NCBI GenBank assembly: GCA_038134485.1
Contig: JAYPVG010000018.1
Location: 1-64,000, forward strand
Direction of reading: 5' to 3'
Origin: NORP240 sp038134485
GTDB taxonomy: Bacteria > Pseudomonadota > Gammaproteobacteria > Pseudomonadales > Pseudohongiellaceae
Length of the DNA: 64,000 bases
Both the position numbers and the translations under genes were made by a program. Within the stretch, counting starts at the first letter, position 1. Every line of letters begins with the position of its first letter. The notes beneath the pieces were generated by a model. The model made no database searches and was not told where the DNA came from. It saw only the letters and a list, made by a program, of their open reading frames with translations. Below, in pieces: positions 33,245 through 40,906 of this stretch.

Positions 33245-34678
33245 TCAGGGTAGCGATACTTCCTCACTCTCCTCGTTACGAGCACGAGTGAATACAGGCG
33301 AGGGAATTGATGAGCGGACCTGTTCCAGCCAATAGACGCCATCATAGGGCGCGCTATTGCCCCGGGTGCCAAAAAAGTCGATGTCCCCATCACCATCGGC
33401 ATCGCGCGCTATGAACTTGTCGAACATGCCCCGTTTGCGCCTGGAGATATCGTGGCGGCGCCACTCGGCGGTGGCATCGCCTGGGTTTTCAAACCAGCCC
33501 AGCCGCCCCAACGGATCGTCGATTCCGATACTTCCGTCATTCTCCCGGTCACCGCGGCTGTAACTTCCCGCCATGACATCCATATCGCCGTCGTTGTCTA
33601 TGTCCGCGATCTCCATTCCAGTCATACTGTCGGGATTGAAGGTGCCGATAAAATGGGCGTTCCACGCATCACCCAGGCGCGCCGGCTGTTCGATCCATGA
33701 GAGTCCACCGGGCGAGGCGCCGATTATGTCTAGGCGACCATCTCCATTAAGGTCGTGATACTCAAGATTAAATCCTGCCAGGCGTGTGCCGTTGATACCT
33801 ATCGCGTGTTCGCGAAATTCAAGGTTTCCGGTTCCGAGATTTTCAAAAAACACGAGTCGCTGTTCGCCGCGGGTTCCAACAACTATATCAAGATCGCCGT
33901 CAGCATCCAGATCCACTGGCTCGGCGTTTTGCGGGACGCTATAGTATCCAAGCACGAGTTCATGCCAACTGCTACCCAGAAGGGGATCGCCTTCCGAGAA
34001 GTAGATGGATACCGGATTGGATATCGCGAAGTCTTCAGGTCCTGGTGCTTGCGCTCCTTTGTTGGGTGCTGCGGCCTCCGGCTTTCCATCGCCGTCGAAA
34101 TCGGCGAAAAAAACCCGTATGTAGGAGCCCCGCCCTTCTGTCATCGGGAGAATAAGTCGAGGCCAGGGTTCAGTGCGTGCATTGATTCCAGGATTTTGCA
34201 GGTAAATAAGATGCGACAGCTCGGCGGCTACCATGATGTCCAGATAGCCATCACCATTGACGTCTGCGATATCGGCATCTTCCGGCGCCGGCGAGTCGGT
34301 GCCTTCCGCAACCGTGATGTTAACCCAGCGATCCGGATCGCTGGACCCAAACGCGATGCGCACGTGGCCGTCTGCCGGCGCTTCAAATCCCGGCACGTGA
34401 CTTGCTGAATCGTAGGTCGAGTCGAATTCATGCACCGAGACGATATCTTCGTAACCATCATTGTCGATATCTGCCATTACGAGACCATCGCTGCCACTTA
34501 AAAGGAATCCAGCCCGTTCGGGATCATCGATAATATGTTCGCGCCAGCGTATATAGCTGCCGTCTGTGGCTTGTGCAGAGGATGGCAGTGAGCCTACCGG
34601 TTGCGCGGACAGAGAGTGGCCAAGCAGAGCTCCGATAATGGCGAGGATTGAGCGAATCAACAGTTTGCTTATCATCAT
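33245..34678 (-). CDS. Secreted FG-GAP/VCBS repeat beta-propeller protein
   Basis: A 477-residue secreted protein with a signal peptide (MMISKLLIRSILAIIGALLG, ending LSAQP). About seven calcium-binding D-x-D-x-D/N-G repeats follow: DIDNDGYED, DVNGDGYLD, DFDGDGKPE, DLDADGDLD, DLNGDGRLD, DIDNDGDMD and DADGDGDID, spaced about 40-70 residues apart. This is the FG-GAP or integrin-like propeller pattern, used for extracellular binding. The start is taken at the first of two ATGs (34678/34675), because a longer frame to 34879 would overlap the neighbouring gene. Ligand unknown. Confidence 0.8.
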   Translation of the reverse strand: MMISKLLIRSILAIIGALLGHSLSAQPVGSLPSSAQATDGSYIRWREHIIDDPERAGFLLSGSDGLVMADIDNDGYEDIVSVHEFDSTYDSASHVPGFEAPADGHVRIAFGSSDPDRWVNITVAEGTDSPAPEDADIADVNGDGYLDIMVAAELSHLIYLQNPGINARTEPWPRLILPMTEGRGSYIRVFFADFDGDGKPEAAAPNKGAQAPGPEDFAISNPVSIYFSEGDPLLGSSWHELVLGYYSVPQNAEPVDLDADGDLDIVVGTRGEQRLVFFENLGTGNLEFREHAIGINGTRLAGFNLEYHDLNGDGRLDIIGASPGGLSWIEQPARLGDAWNAHFIGTFNPDSMTGMEIADIDNDGDMDVMAGSYSRGDRENDGSIGIDDPLGRLGWFENPGDATAEWRRHDISRRKRGMFDKFIARDADGDGDIDFFGTRGNSAPYDGVYWLEQVRSSIPSPVFTRARNEESEEVSLP

Positions 34679-34689
34679 ATTGTTATTGT

Positions 34690-35724
34690 TCACACGATAT
34701 GCCCGATCCAGCGCCCGCCAAGCATGACGCCGCTCCACAGGATAAGCGAAAAAGCACCGAACATGCGCACATTGTTTGGGGGTACTGCCGTATTGTCCCA
34801 GTTGTGGATATCTCGATAGATCTTGCGATGGAATATCAGCATGTTGATGCCTGCTAGCGCCAGCAGAAATATTTTCCACTGAAAGGCGGGATTCACCACG
34901 TGGGATGAGGCGCGAGTAATGAACATGCCGACTCCGGTAATAGTAGCCACGACAAACGCTGCCCAGGTCCAGGGTAACAATTCTCCGCTCAAGGTGCTAA
35001 CAGGGTAGCGACCGGCTGCGAAGCCCAGCAGGCGCAGGTCTACCCATAAAATTGACCCTACCACCATAGTGACGGCAAAAACGTGAATGGTCTCGATAGT
35101 AGGGAACCAGTTAGTGGCGGCAATAATCTGGGACAGCGGCCAATTCTCAACGGCAATCAGGAAAGACTCCTGTGGGCCCGCGTCGTAGGCCTCGAATCCC
35201 CAGAGCGGATACTCAATGTACTCCAGATAGGCTATCCAGCGGCCAGCGGTAATTACCATTATCCAGCAGCCGAGGGACAGCAGGGCGGTGCCTCTGGCCA
35301 ACCACCTTCTGGAATGGGCCTCCCAGAAGTCGGGCTGCTTTCGATGTATAAGATAAACGAACATCGCAAGTCCAACAGCCGCGACGAGGAAGCTCATCTT
35401 CCACAGGAACACCGGGTTGTTGAAGTAGCGATTGGGCCGCCCAAGAACAAAGAAGGCGCCGGAAAAAACGTTACTGGCCAGCGCCCACCAGAACCAGGGC
35501 ATTACCCGACTGGTCATATCGGAGATTCCCTGAGACGGAAGTGCCAGTCCTAGGATGCGAATATTCAGCAGTATCAATGTGCCCATAACCACTGCAATAC
35601 CCAGGATATGCACAGTCTGAATGATGGGCGGGAACCCAGGAATATTCTGCAACATGAACAGGGCGCTCTGCTGCAGAATACTGCCGGATATTATGTCTAC
35701 AAGAGCATTGGTCAATTCATTCAT
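34690..35724 (-). CDS. Eight-helix inner-membrane protein, two DUF6644-like halves
   Basis: A 344-residue protein with about eight membrane helices in two similar halves. Half one has PPIIQTVHILGIAVVMGTLILLNIRILGL and FLWKMSFLVAAVGLAMFVYL; half two has TIETIHVFAVTMVVGSILWVDLRLLGF and FQWKIFLLALAGINMLIFHR. Both halves repeat the in-membrane His, R-[IL]-LG and K-near-helix pattern of the 168-residue protein at 28892. It looks like a fused pair of such units. The FG-GAP gene follows 11 bases after its stop, so they are probably one operon. Confidence 0.68.
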   Translation of the reverse strand: MNELTNALVDIISGSILQQSALFMLQNIPGFPPIIQTVHILGIAVVMGTLILLNIRILGLALPSQGISDMTSRVMPWFWWALASNVFSGAFFVLGRPNRYFNNPVFLWKMSFLVAAVGLAMFVYLIHRKQPDFWEAHSRRWLARGTALLSLGCWIMVITAGRWIAYLEYIEYPLWGFEAYDAGPQESFLIAVENWPLSQIIAATNWFPTIETIHVFAVTMVVGSILWVDLRLLGFAAGRYPVSTLSGELLPWTWAAFVVATITGVGMFITRASSHVVNPAFQWKIFLLALAGINMLIFHRKIYRDIHNWDNTAVPPNNVRMFGAFSLILWSGVMLGGRWIGHIV

Positions 35725-35789
35725 GCTTGTTCTTCTTGTTCGTTAGTTTTGATCATCAAGAACTTTCATTCCTGTTCAATTTGTCGACG

Positions 35790-37469
35790 TCAAAGGTACT
35801 TGTCCGTAACCGCTCCCTCCGACGCCGATGACACTGTTTTTGCGTATTTCGCCAATACTCCGCGCGTATAGCGGGGTTCCGGTTTCTGCCAATTTTCAAG
35901 TCTCTGGCTGATCTCCTGATCACTTAAATGGAGAGACACCTCGTTCGACTCCGCATCAATTGATATGGTATCACCATCCTCTACAATCGCGATGGGACCT
36001 CCTTCTATCGCTTCCGGAGTGATGTGGCCGACCACGAAACCATGGCTGCCTCCGGAGAATCGCCCGTCGGTGATCAGAGCGACTTCCTGTCCAAGCCCTT
36101 TGCCCATGATCGCGGAAGTCGGACTCAGCATTTCGCGCATTCCGGGCGCTCCCCGAGGGCCCTCGTAACGGATTACGATGACATCTCCAGAGACCACAGT
36201 TCCGTCAAGTATGCCCTTAAGACATTCTTCCTCAGAATGGAATACCCGCGCTGTGCCGGTAAATTGCAATCCTTCCTTGCCAGTGATTTTGGCAACTGCG
36301 CCTCCGGGAGCCAGGTTTCCTTTTAATACCACCAGATGACTATCTTTCTTGATAGGCTTGTCGAAGGAATGAATAATGTCCTGATTTTCCGGGTACGGTG
36401 CCACATTCGCGAGATTCTCACGCAGAGTTTTGCCAGTAACTGTAAGGCAGTCGCCATCCAGCATTCCATGGTCGAGCATTGTCTTCATCAATGGCTGGAT
36501 GCCGCCAATTTTTATCAACTCGGACATAAGATATTTGCCGCTGGGTCTCAAGTCAGCCACCATCGGAGTCTGCTTTCCTATGCGAGTAAAATCATCGAGG
36601 CTCAAGTCGACGCCAATTGAATGAGCCATGGCCAGCAGGTGCAGTACAGCATTGGTGGATCCGCCCAGTGCGATCACAACTTTGATGGCATTCTCGAATG
36701 CGGGGCGAGTCATGATATCAGACGGTTTAATGTCATTTTCAATGAGGTGCATGATGGCTTCGCCAGCCCGTCGGCAGTCTTCTTCTTTTTCCTCTGAAAC
36801 CGCGTCCTGAGCTGAACTGTTGGGCAAGCTCATGCCCAGAGCTTCGATTGCAGATGCCATAGTATTGGCGGTGTACATGCCGCCACACGAGCCGGGGCCC
36901 GGAATTGCGGTTTTTTCAATATCAAGGAGTTCTATATCCGATACGGTACCCTTTGCATGACCGCCCACTGCCTCAAAAACCGAAATAATGTCTGTGTGAT
37001 TTTTTCCAGGCTGAATGGTACCTCCGTAGACAAAGATTGATGGTCGGTTGAGTCGTGCCATTCCTATCAGGCATCCAGGCATGTTCTTGTCGCAGCCGCC
37101 GATGGTGATGATGCCATCGTGCCCCATGCAGCCGGAAACAGTTTCGATAGAATCGGCAATTACTTCTCTGGATACCAGTGAGTATTTCATGCCTTCGGTA
37201 CCCATCGAAATTCCGTCCGAGATGGTTATAGTGTTATAGATGACCCCTTTCCCTTTTGCTGCATCGACTGCCGCATTAACCTCTTGTGCTAGCTTGTCGA
37301 TGTGCATGTTACAGGGGGTTACCATGCTCCAGGTGGAAGCGATACCGACCTGGGGTTTCTTGAAGTCGTTGTCATCGAATCCGACGGCACGCAGCATGGC
37401 CCTGCTGGGGGCCTGCTCAATGCCATCTACCACGATATGGGAGTAGTTGCGGGTATCTTTATCGCTCAT
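35790..37469 (-). CDS. ilvD: Dihydroxy-acid dehydratase
   Basis: IlvD dehydrates 2,3-dihydroxy-isovalerate and the isoleucine precursor in branched-chain amino acid synthesis, using an Fe-S cluster. The 559-residue protein has all cluster and active-site landmarks: CNMHIDKL, GCDKNMPGCL and GPGSCGGMYTANTMASAIEALG, and the C-terminal SGGSHGFVVGHITPEA. Length near 560 and CNMHIDKL suggest the [2Fe-2S] type. The start at 37469 (MSDKDTRNYS) matches the family; the frame upstream is not conserved. It is encoded alone, without ilvC/ilvA nearby. Confidence 0.93.
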   Translation of the reverse strand: MSDKDTRNYSHIVVDGIEQAPSRAMLRAVGFDDNDFKKPQVGIASTWSMVTPCNMHIDKLAQEVNAAVDAAKGKGVIYNTITISDGISMGTEGMKYSLVSREVIADSIETVSGCMGHDGIITIGGCDKNMPGCLIGMARLNRPSIFVYGGTIQPGKNHTDIISVFEAVGGHAKGTVSDIELLDIEKTAIPGPGSCGGMYTANTMASAIEALGMSLPNSSAQDAVSEEKEEDCRRAGEAIMHLIENDIKPSDIMTRPAFENAIKVVIALGGSTNAVLHLLAMAHSIGVDLSLDDFTRIGKQTPMVADLRPSGKYLMSELIKIGGIQPLMKTMLDHGMLDGDCLTVTGKTLRENLANVAPYPENQDIIHSFDKPIKKDSHLVVLKGNLAPGGAVAKITGKEGLQFTGTARVFHSEEECLKGILDGTVVSGDVIVIRYEGPRGAPGMREMLSPTSAIMGKGLGQEVALITDGRFSGGSHGFVVGHITPEAIEGGPIAIVEDGDTISIDAESNEVSLHLSDQEISQRLENWQKPEPRYTRGVLAKYAKTVSSASEGAVTDKYL

Positions 37470-37740
37470 AAGAAAAGTGTGCTTGCTAATGAAGTTAAAT
37501 GGATTCAACTCGCACGACAACACAACCAAGTTGGCTGTTCTGCAGTCGAGGCCTCTGGCTGTCAGGGCTGAAACTATACAACAAACAGAGCCGCTCTGAC
37601 CAATTGCAGCGTATGCTGAATTGGCTGAAAATTCTGCTTGATTGGTGACGCTATACTGTGGCTGTCTGCGATGCTTGCCGGAGTGGAGTAGACTTGGTCG
37701 ACAGGAACTCCGTAACTCATTGGGGGTGGGTCCGTATACA

Positions 37741-38682
37741 ATGCCAGATTACCTTCATGCCCTTGAAACTTGCAGTGATGGCTTCAAGCTGAGACTTGAT
37801 TATCGAGCACCTTTTGATTGGCGTTCGATGCTGGATTTTTTCGCCCAACGTGCGATACCGGGCGTTGAATTCATTGCTGATGACAGTTACTTGCGCAGTT
37901 TTACATTGCGGGGAAGGGCGGGGCATTTTGCGTTAAGCTTTAGCAATGGTGAAAACAGCGTAAGGCTGCGAGTGAGCTACCCAGAAGTCAGTCATAGTCA
38001 AGAATTCGCGGACCGGGTCAGAATGTTGTTCGATTTGGACGCTGACAGTAATCATATAGGTAATACACTGGCTGCGGACGCTGCACTTGCCCCGCTTGTA
38101 ACTCGGCATCCTGGCCTTCGAGTGCCAGGTTGCTGGGACGGTCTCGAAATTGCTGTTCGGGCTATTGTGGGTCAACAGGTATCTGTAAAGGCCGCCGCTA
38201 CCCTGATGACTCGCCTGGTAGAAAAAGTCGGCTGTGATTTTCCTATCGCTGCCGCCCAGACGAAGGGTGCGATTTACAAGGTATTTCCTGAGGCTGATAG
38301 TCTGGTAACAGCTAGTCTTTCGGGTCTAGGCATTACTGGCCAAAGAGTAGAGGCCATTCAGTCGCTTGCCAGCGCGGTGCTGGAACAGCGCCTGCGATTC
38401 GACGGGAGCCAGGACCCGCGCTCCTTTCGTCAGGAAATATGCCGGATCAAAGGAATAGGTAACTGGACTGCGCAGTACATCGCCCTACGCGTATTACGGG
38501 ATCCAGATGCATTTCCAGAAGGGGATCTCATTCTGCAGCGGGCATTAATGCCGGAAGGAAGTTCCTTAACCGCGAAACAGCTACTGCAGCTGTCCGAGTC
38601 CTGGCGGCCCTGGCGGGCGTATGCCGTGATGTTGTTGTGGCGGCATTACCAGCACATGCGAGAGACAGCGACAGTAAATTGA
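37741..38682 (+). CDS. alkA: DNA-3-methyladenine glycosylase II
   Basis: Base-excision repair glycosylase that removes alkylated purines such as 3-methyladenine. It is 313 residues long. The AlkA N-terminal beta domain (FDWRSMLDFFAQRAIPGVE) is followed by the HhH-GPD core: IVGQQVSVKAAATLMTRLV, the helix-hairpin-helix KGIGNWTAQYIALRVL and the catalytic Asp in PEGDLILQRAL. A frame open from 37642 would add 33 residues; the start at 37741 is preferred because the family begins about 14 residues before its first strand. The ogt gene follows 23 bases later, giving an alkylation-repair operon. Confidence 0.88.
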   Translation: MPDYLHALETCSDGFKLRLDYRAPFDWRSMLDFFAQRAIPGVEFIADDSYLRSFTLRGRAGHFALSFSNGENSVRLRVSYPEVSHSQEFADRVRMLFDLDADSNHIGNTLAADAALAPLVTRHPGLRVPGCWDGLEIAVRAIVGQQVSVKAAATLMTRLVEKVGCDFPIAAAQTKGAIYKVFPEADSLVTASLSGLGITGQRVEAIQSLASAVLEQRLRFDGSQDPRSFRQEICRIKGIGNWTAQYIALRVLRDPDAFPEGDLILQRALMPEGSSLTAKQLLQLSESWRPWRAYAVMLLWRHYQHMRETATVN

Positions 38683-38705
38683 AAGTCATTTGGCGGAGCG
38701 AAACC

Positions 38706-39233
38706 ATGCAAGTTCTCTACTACGACTACTTGGATACCCCGATAGGTGTTTTGTTGCTGGCCGGTGATGGCGAGTCTCTGGTAGAGCTGGGATTTCCCCA
38801 TGGCAAGGCGGCGCGTCGCCACCAGCCGCACTGGATTCGACGGCCGGGCGATTTTGCTGAGTGTCGTAGACAATTGCAGCAGTATTTCGCTGGCACACGA
38901 AAGGAATTCGATCTCCCTCTTGCTCCTCGCGGTACGGACTTTCAGCTGCAGGTGTGGGAGGTGCTGCGAACTATTCCCTACGGTGAAACCGTCAGCTACG
39001 GCCAATTGGCCGCGCAGATCAAGCGCCCCGGTGCCAGCAGGGCAGTAGGTGCCGCCAACGGAAAGAATCCCATACCCATCATTATTCCCTGCCACCGTGT
39101 GATAGGCAGTAATGGGAGACTGGTGGGTTTCGGCGGAGGTCTGCCTACCAAGCGGCACCTGTTGGCGCTGGAACGAGAGGCGAGCACGCCCACCTTATTT
39201 CGAATGACGCCTAATTTTGCGAAATACACTTAA
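38706..39233 (+). CDS. ogt: Methylated-DNA--protein-cysteine methyltransferase
   Basis: Suicide repair enzyme that takes the methyl from O6-methylguanine onto a Cys. 175 residues with the active-site PCHRVIG, the helix-turn-helix segment VWEVLRTIPYGETVSYGQLA and GASRAVGAANGKNPI, and the C-terminal GRLVGFGGGLPTKRHLLALE. GGAG precedes the ATG by 8 bases. Co-transcribed with alkA; the two cover N- and O-alkylation damage. No Ada regulator is encoded nearby, so the operon may be constitutive or controlled elsewhere. Confidence 0.92.
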   Translation: MQVLYYDYLDTPIGVLLLAGDGESLVELGFPHGKAARRHQPHWIRRPGDFAECRRQLQQYFAGTRKEFDLPLAPRGTDFQLQVWEVLRTIPYGETVSYGQLAAQIKRPGASRAVGAANGKNPIPIIIPCHRVIGSNGRLVGFGGGLPTKRHLLALEREASTPTLFRMTPNFAKYT

Positions 39234-39469
39234 ATACAATGGGATAAGGGGCTTCACGTGTACTCTTATCGAGATAACCCAACGAACGTAATAGGCTGTC
39301 GCTGGTTGCCGTCACGTGTGACTAAAATCACGCCATTCGTTCCTGGAGATGCTTTCCAGTTGAGTGCGAGCCACTAATTTACAAGCAAAAACTTTCCTTT
39401 TAACGGATGACTTCATATCATCTCGGTCCGCCTTTATCGCGAACCATTACAGAATATGGACCAAACAGA

Positions 39470-40831
39470 ATGAGCGAATATACGAAAATCCTTCTAGAAG
39501 AGAATGAATTACCTACCCAGTGGTACAACATCGTCGCCGACCTGCCGGAGCCGCCACCACCGGCACTCCATCCTGGAACGCGCCAGCCCGCAACAGCCGA
39601 AGATTTCGCACCATTATTTCCCATGTCCCTGATTCAGCAGGAAGTCAGCCAGGAAAGGTATATCGATATTCCCGGCGAGGTTCTGGATGTTTACAGACTA
39701 TGGCGTCCAAGCCCGATGTTTCGCGCGCGAAGACTGGAAAAGTTATTGGATACGCCGGCCAAGATTTTTTACAAGTATGAAGGGGTGAGCCCGGCAGGTT
39801 CTCACAAGCCAAACACCGCTGTGCCGCAGGTCTGGTACAACGCTCAGGAAGGTGTCAAAAAGCTCACCACCGAAACCGGAGCAGGCCAATGGGGCAGCTC
39901 GCTGGCTTTTGCCTGTGCTCAGTTCGGCCTTGAATGCGAAATTTGGCAGGTCGCAGCCTCCTATCGGGCCAAACCCTACCGGCGCACCATGATGGAGATC
40001 TGGGGTGGTAAGGTTCACCCAAGTCCTTCTGATGTCACAGAGTACGGTCGGTCTCTGTTGGCACGGGATCCTGACCATCCTGGTTCTCTGGGTATCGCGA
40101 TCTCTGAGGCAGTCAGTGTTGCTGCTGTCGATCCCGAAATAAGGTATGCCCTCGGCAGCGTCTTGAATCACGTGCTGTTGCATCAGACGATTATAGGGGA
40201 GGAAGCATTACTGCAACTTGCCAAGGTTGGTGAAACCCCGGACGTTCTCGTTGGCTGCACAGGCGGCGGCTCTAACTTTGGTGGTCTTTCCTTTCCGTTT
40301 CTGCGGGAAAAGCTGGCGGGACGCATGAATCCGATTATTCGATGTGTTGAGCCGGCGGCCTGCCCAACCCTGACTAAAGGCGAGTACCGGTACGATTTCG
40401 GTGACACCGCCGGAATGACGCCGTTGATGAAGATGCACACTCTGGGGCATTCGTTCATTCCTGAACCGATCCATGCGGGAGGTTTGCGTTACCACGGCAT
40501 GGCTCCCCTGGTTTCTCATATCTATGAGTTAGGTCTGGTGGAAGCTATCGCTATCCCGCAAAGGGAGTGCTTCGCAGGCGCTCTGCAGTTCGCCAGGTCC
40601 GAGGGTATCGTGCCAGCACCGGAGCCCACTCACGCGATTGCGGCAGCAATAAGAGAGGCACTGGCCTGTAAGGAATCGGGAGAAGAAAAAACCATACTTA
40701 CTGCGCTCTGCGGACACGGGCATCTGGACCTGTCGGCATACGACAAATACATGCATGGCGAAATGGTCGATCTGGAATTGTCCGATGAAGTGATTGCGGC
40801 AGCGATGAAAGACGTTCCTGAAGTTGACTGA
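39470..40831 (+). CDS. Tryptophan synthase beta chain 2 (TrpB2)
   Basis: PLP enzyme of the TrpB2 subfamily, 453 residues, that joins indole and serine, and in some species acts as an indole-salvage or serine/threonine-type deaminase. It has ENELPTQWYNIVADLP at the start, SPAGSHKPNTAVPQVWYN with the PLP Lys, GAGQWGSSLAFAC and GCTGGGSNFGGL for phosphate binding. The ATG at 39470 gives the family start; the frame is open 21 codons further back. No trpA or other trp gene is near; TrpB2 often stands alone. Confidence 0.9.
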   Translation: MSEYTKILLEENELPTQWYNIVADLPEPPPPALHPGTRQPATAEDFAPLFPMSLIQQEVSQERYIDIPGEVLDVYRLWRPSPMFRARRLEKLLDTPAKIFYKYEGVSPAGSHKPNTAVPQVWYNAQEGVKKLTTETGAGQWGSSLAFACAQFGLECEIWQVAASYRAKPYRRTMMEIWGGKVHPSPSDVTEYGRSLLARDPDHPGSLGIAISEAVSVAAVDPEIRYALGSVLNHVLLHQTIIGEEALLQLAKVGETPDVLVGCTGGGSNFGGLSFPFLREKLAGRMNPIIRCVEPAACPTLTKGEYRYDFGDTAGMTPLMKMHTLGHSFIPEPIHAGGLRYHGMAPLVSHIYELGLVEAIAIPQRECFAGALQFARSEGIVPAPEPTHAIAAAIREALACKESGEEKTILTALCGHGHLDLSAYDKYMHGEMVDLELSDEVIAAAMKDVPEVD

Positions 40832-40906
40832 CAACAATCAAAATAACCAATCACGCGGTCGCCGTGGCAAGCGAAGAATTTGATCTATTACGGAGAGAAA
40901 ACCGAA

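Noticed and set aside
33235..33402. Longer start of the DsbA-fold gene
   Set aside because: It would overlap the FG-GAP gene and lacks family resemblance; ATG 33234 fits.
33755..34408. Long plus-strand open frame opposite the FG-GAP gene
   Set aside because: An antisense shadow of the repeated Asp/Gly codons; no start signal or recognisable product.
34679..34879. Longer start of the FG-GAP gene
   Set aside because: It overlaps the next gene's end and hides the signal peptide that begins at 34678.
37642..37740. Upstream extension of alkA as a fused Ada-like domain
   Set aside because: The 33 extra residues contain Cys and Arg but no Ada zinc pattern; the AlkA family starts near 37741.
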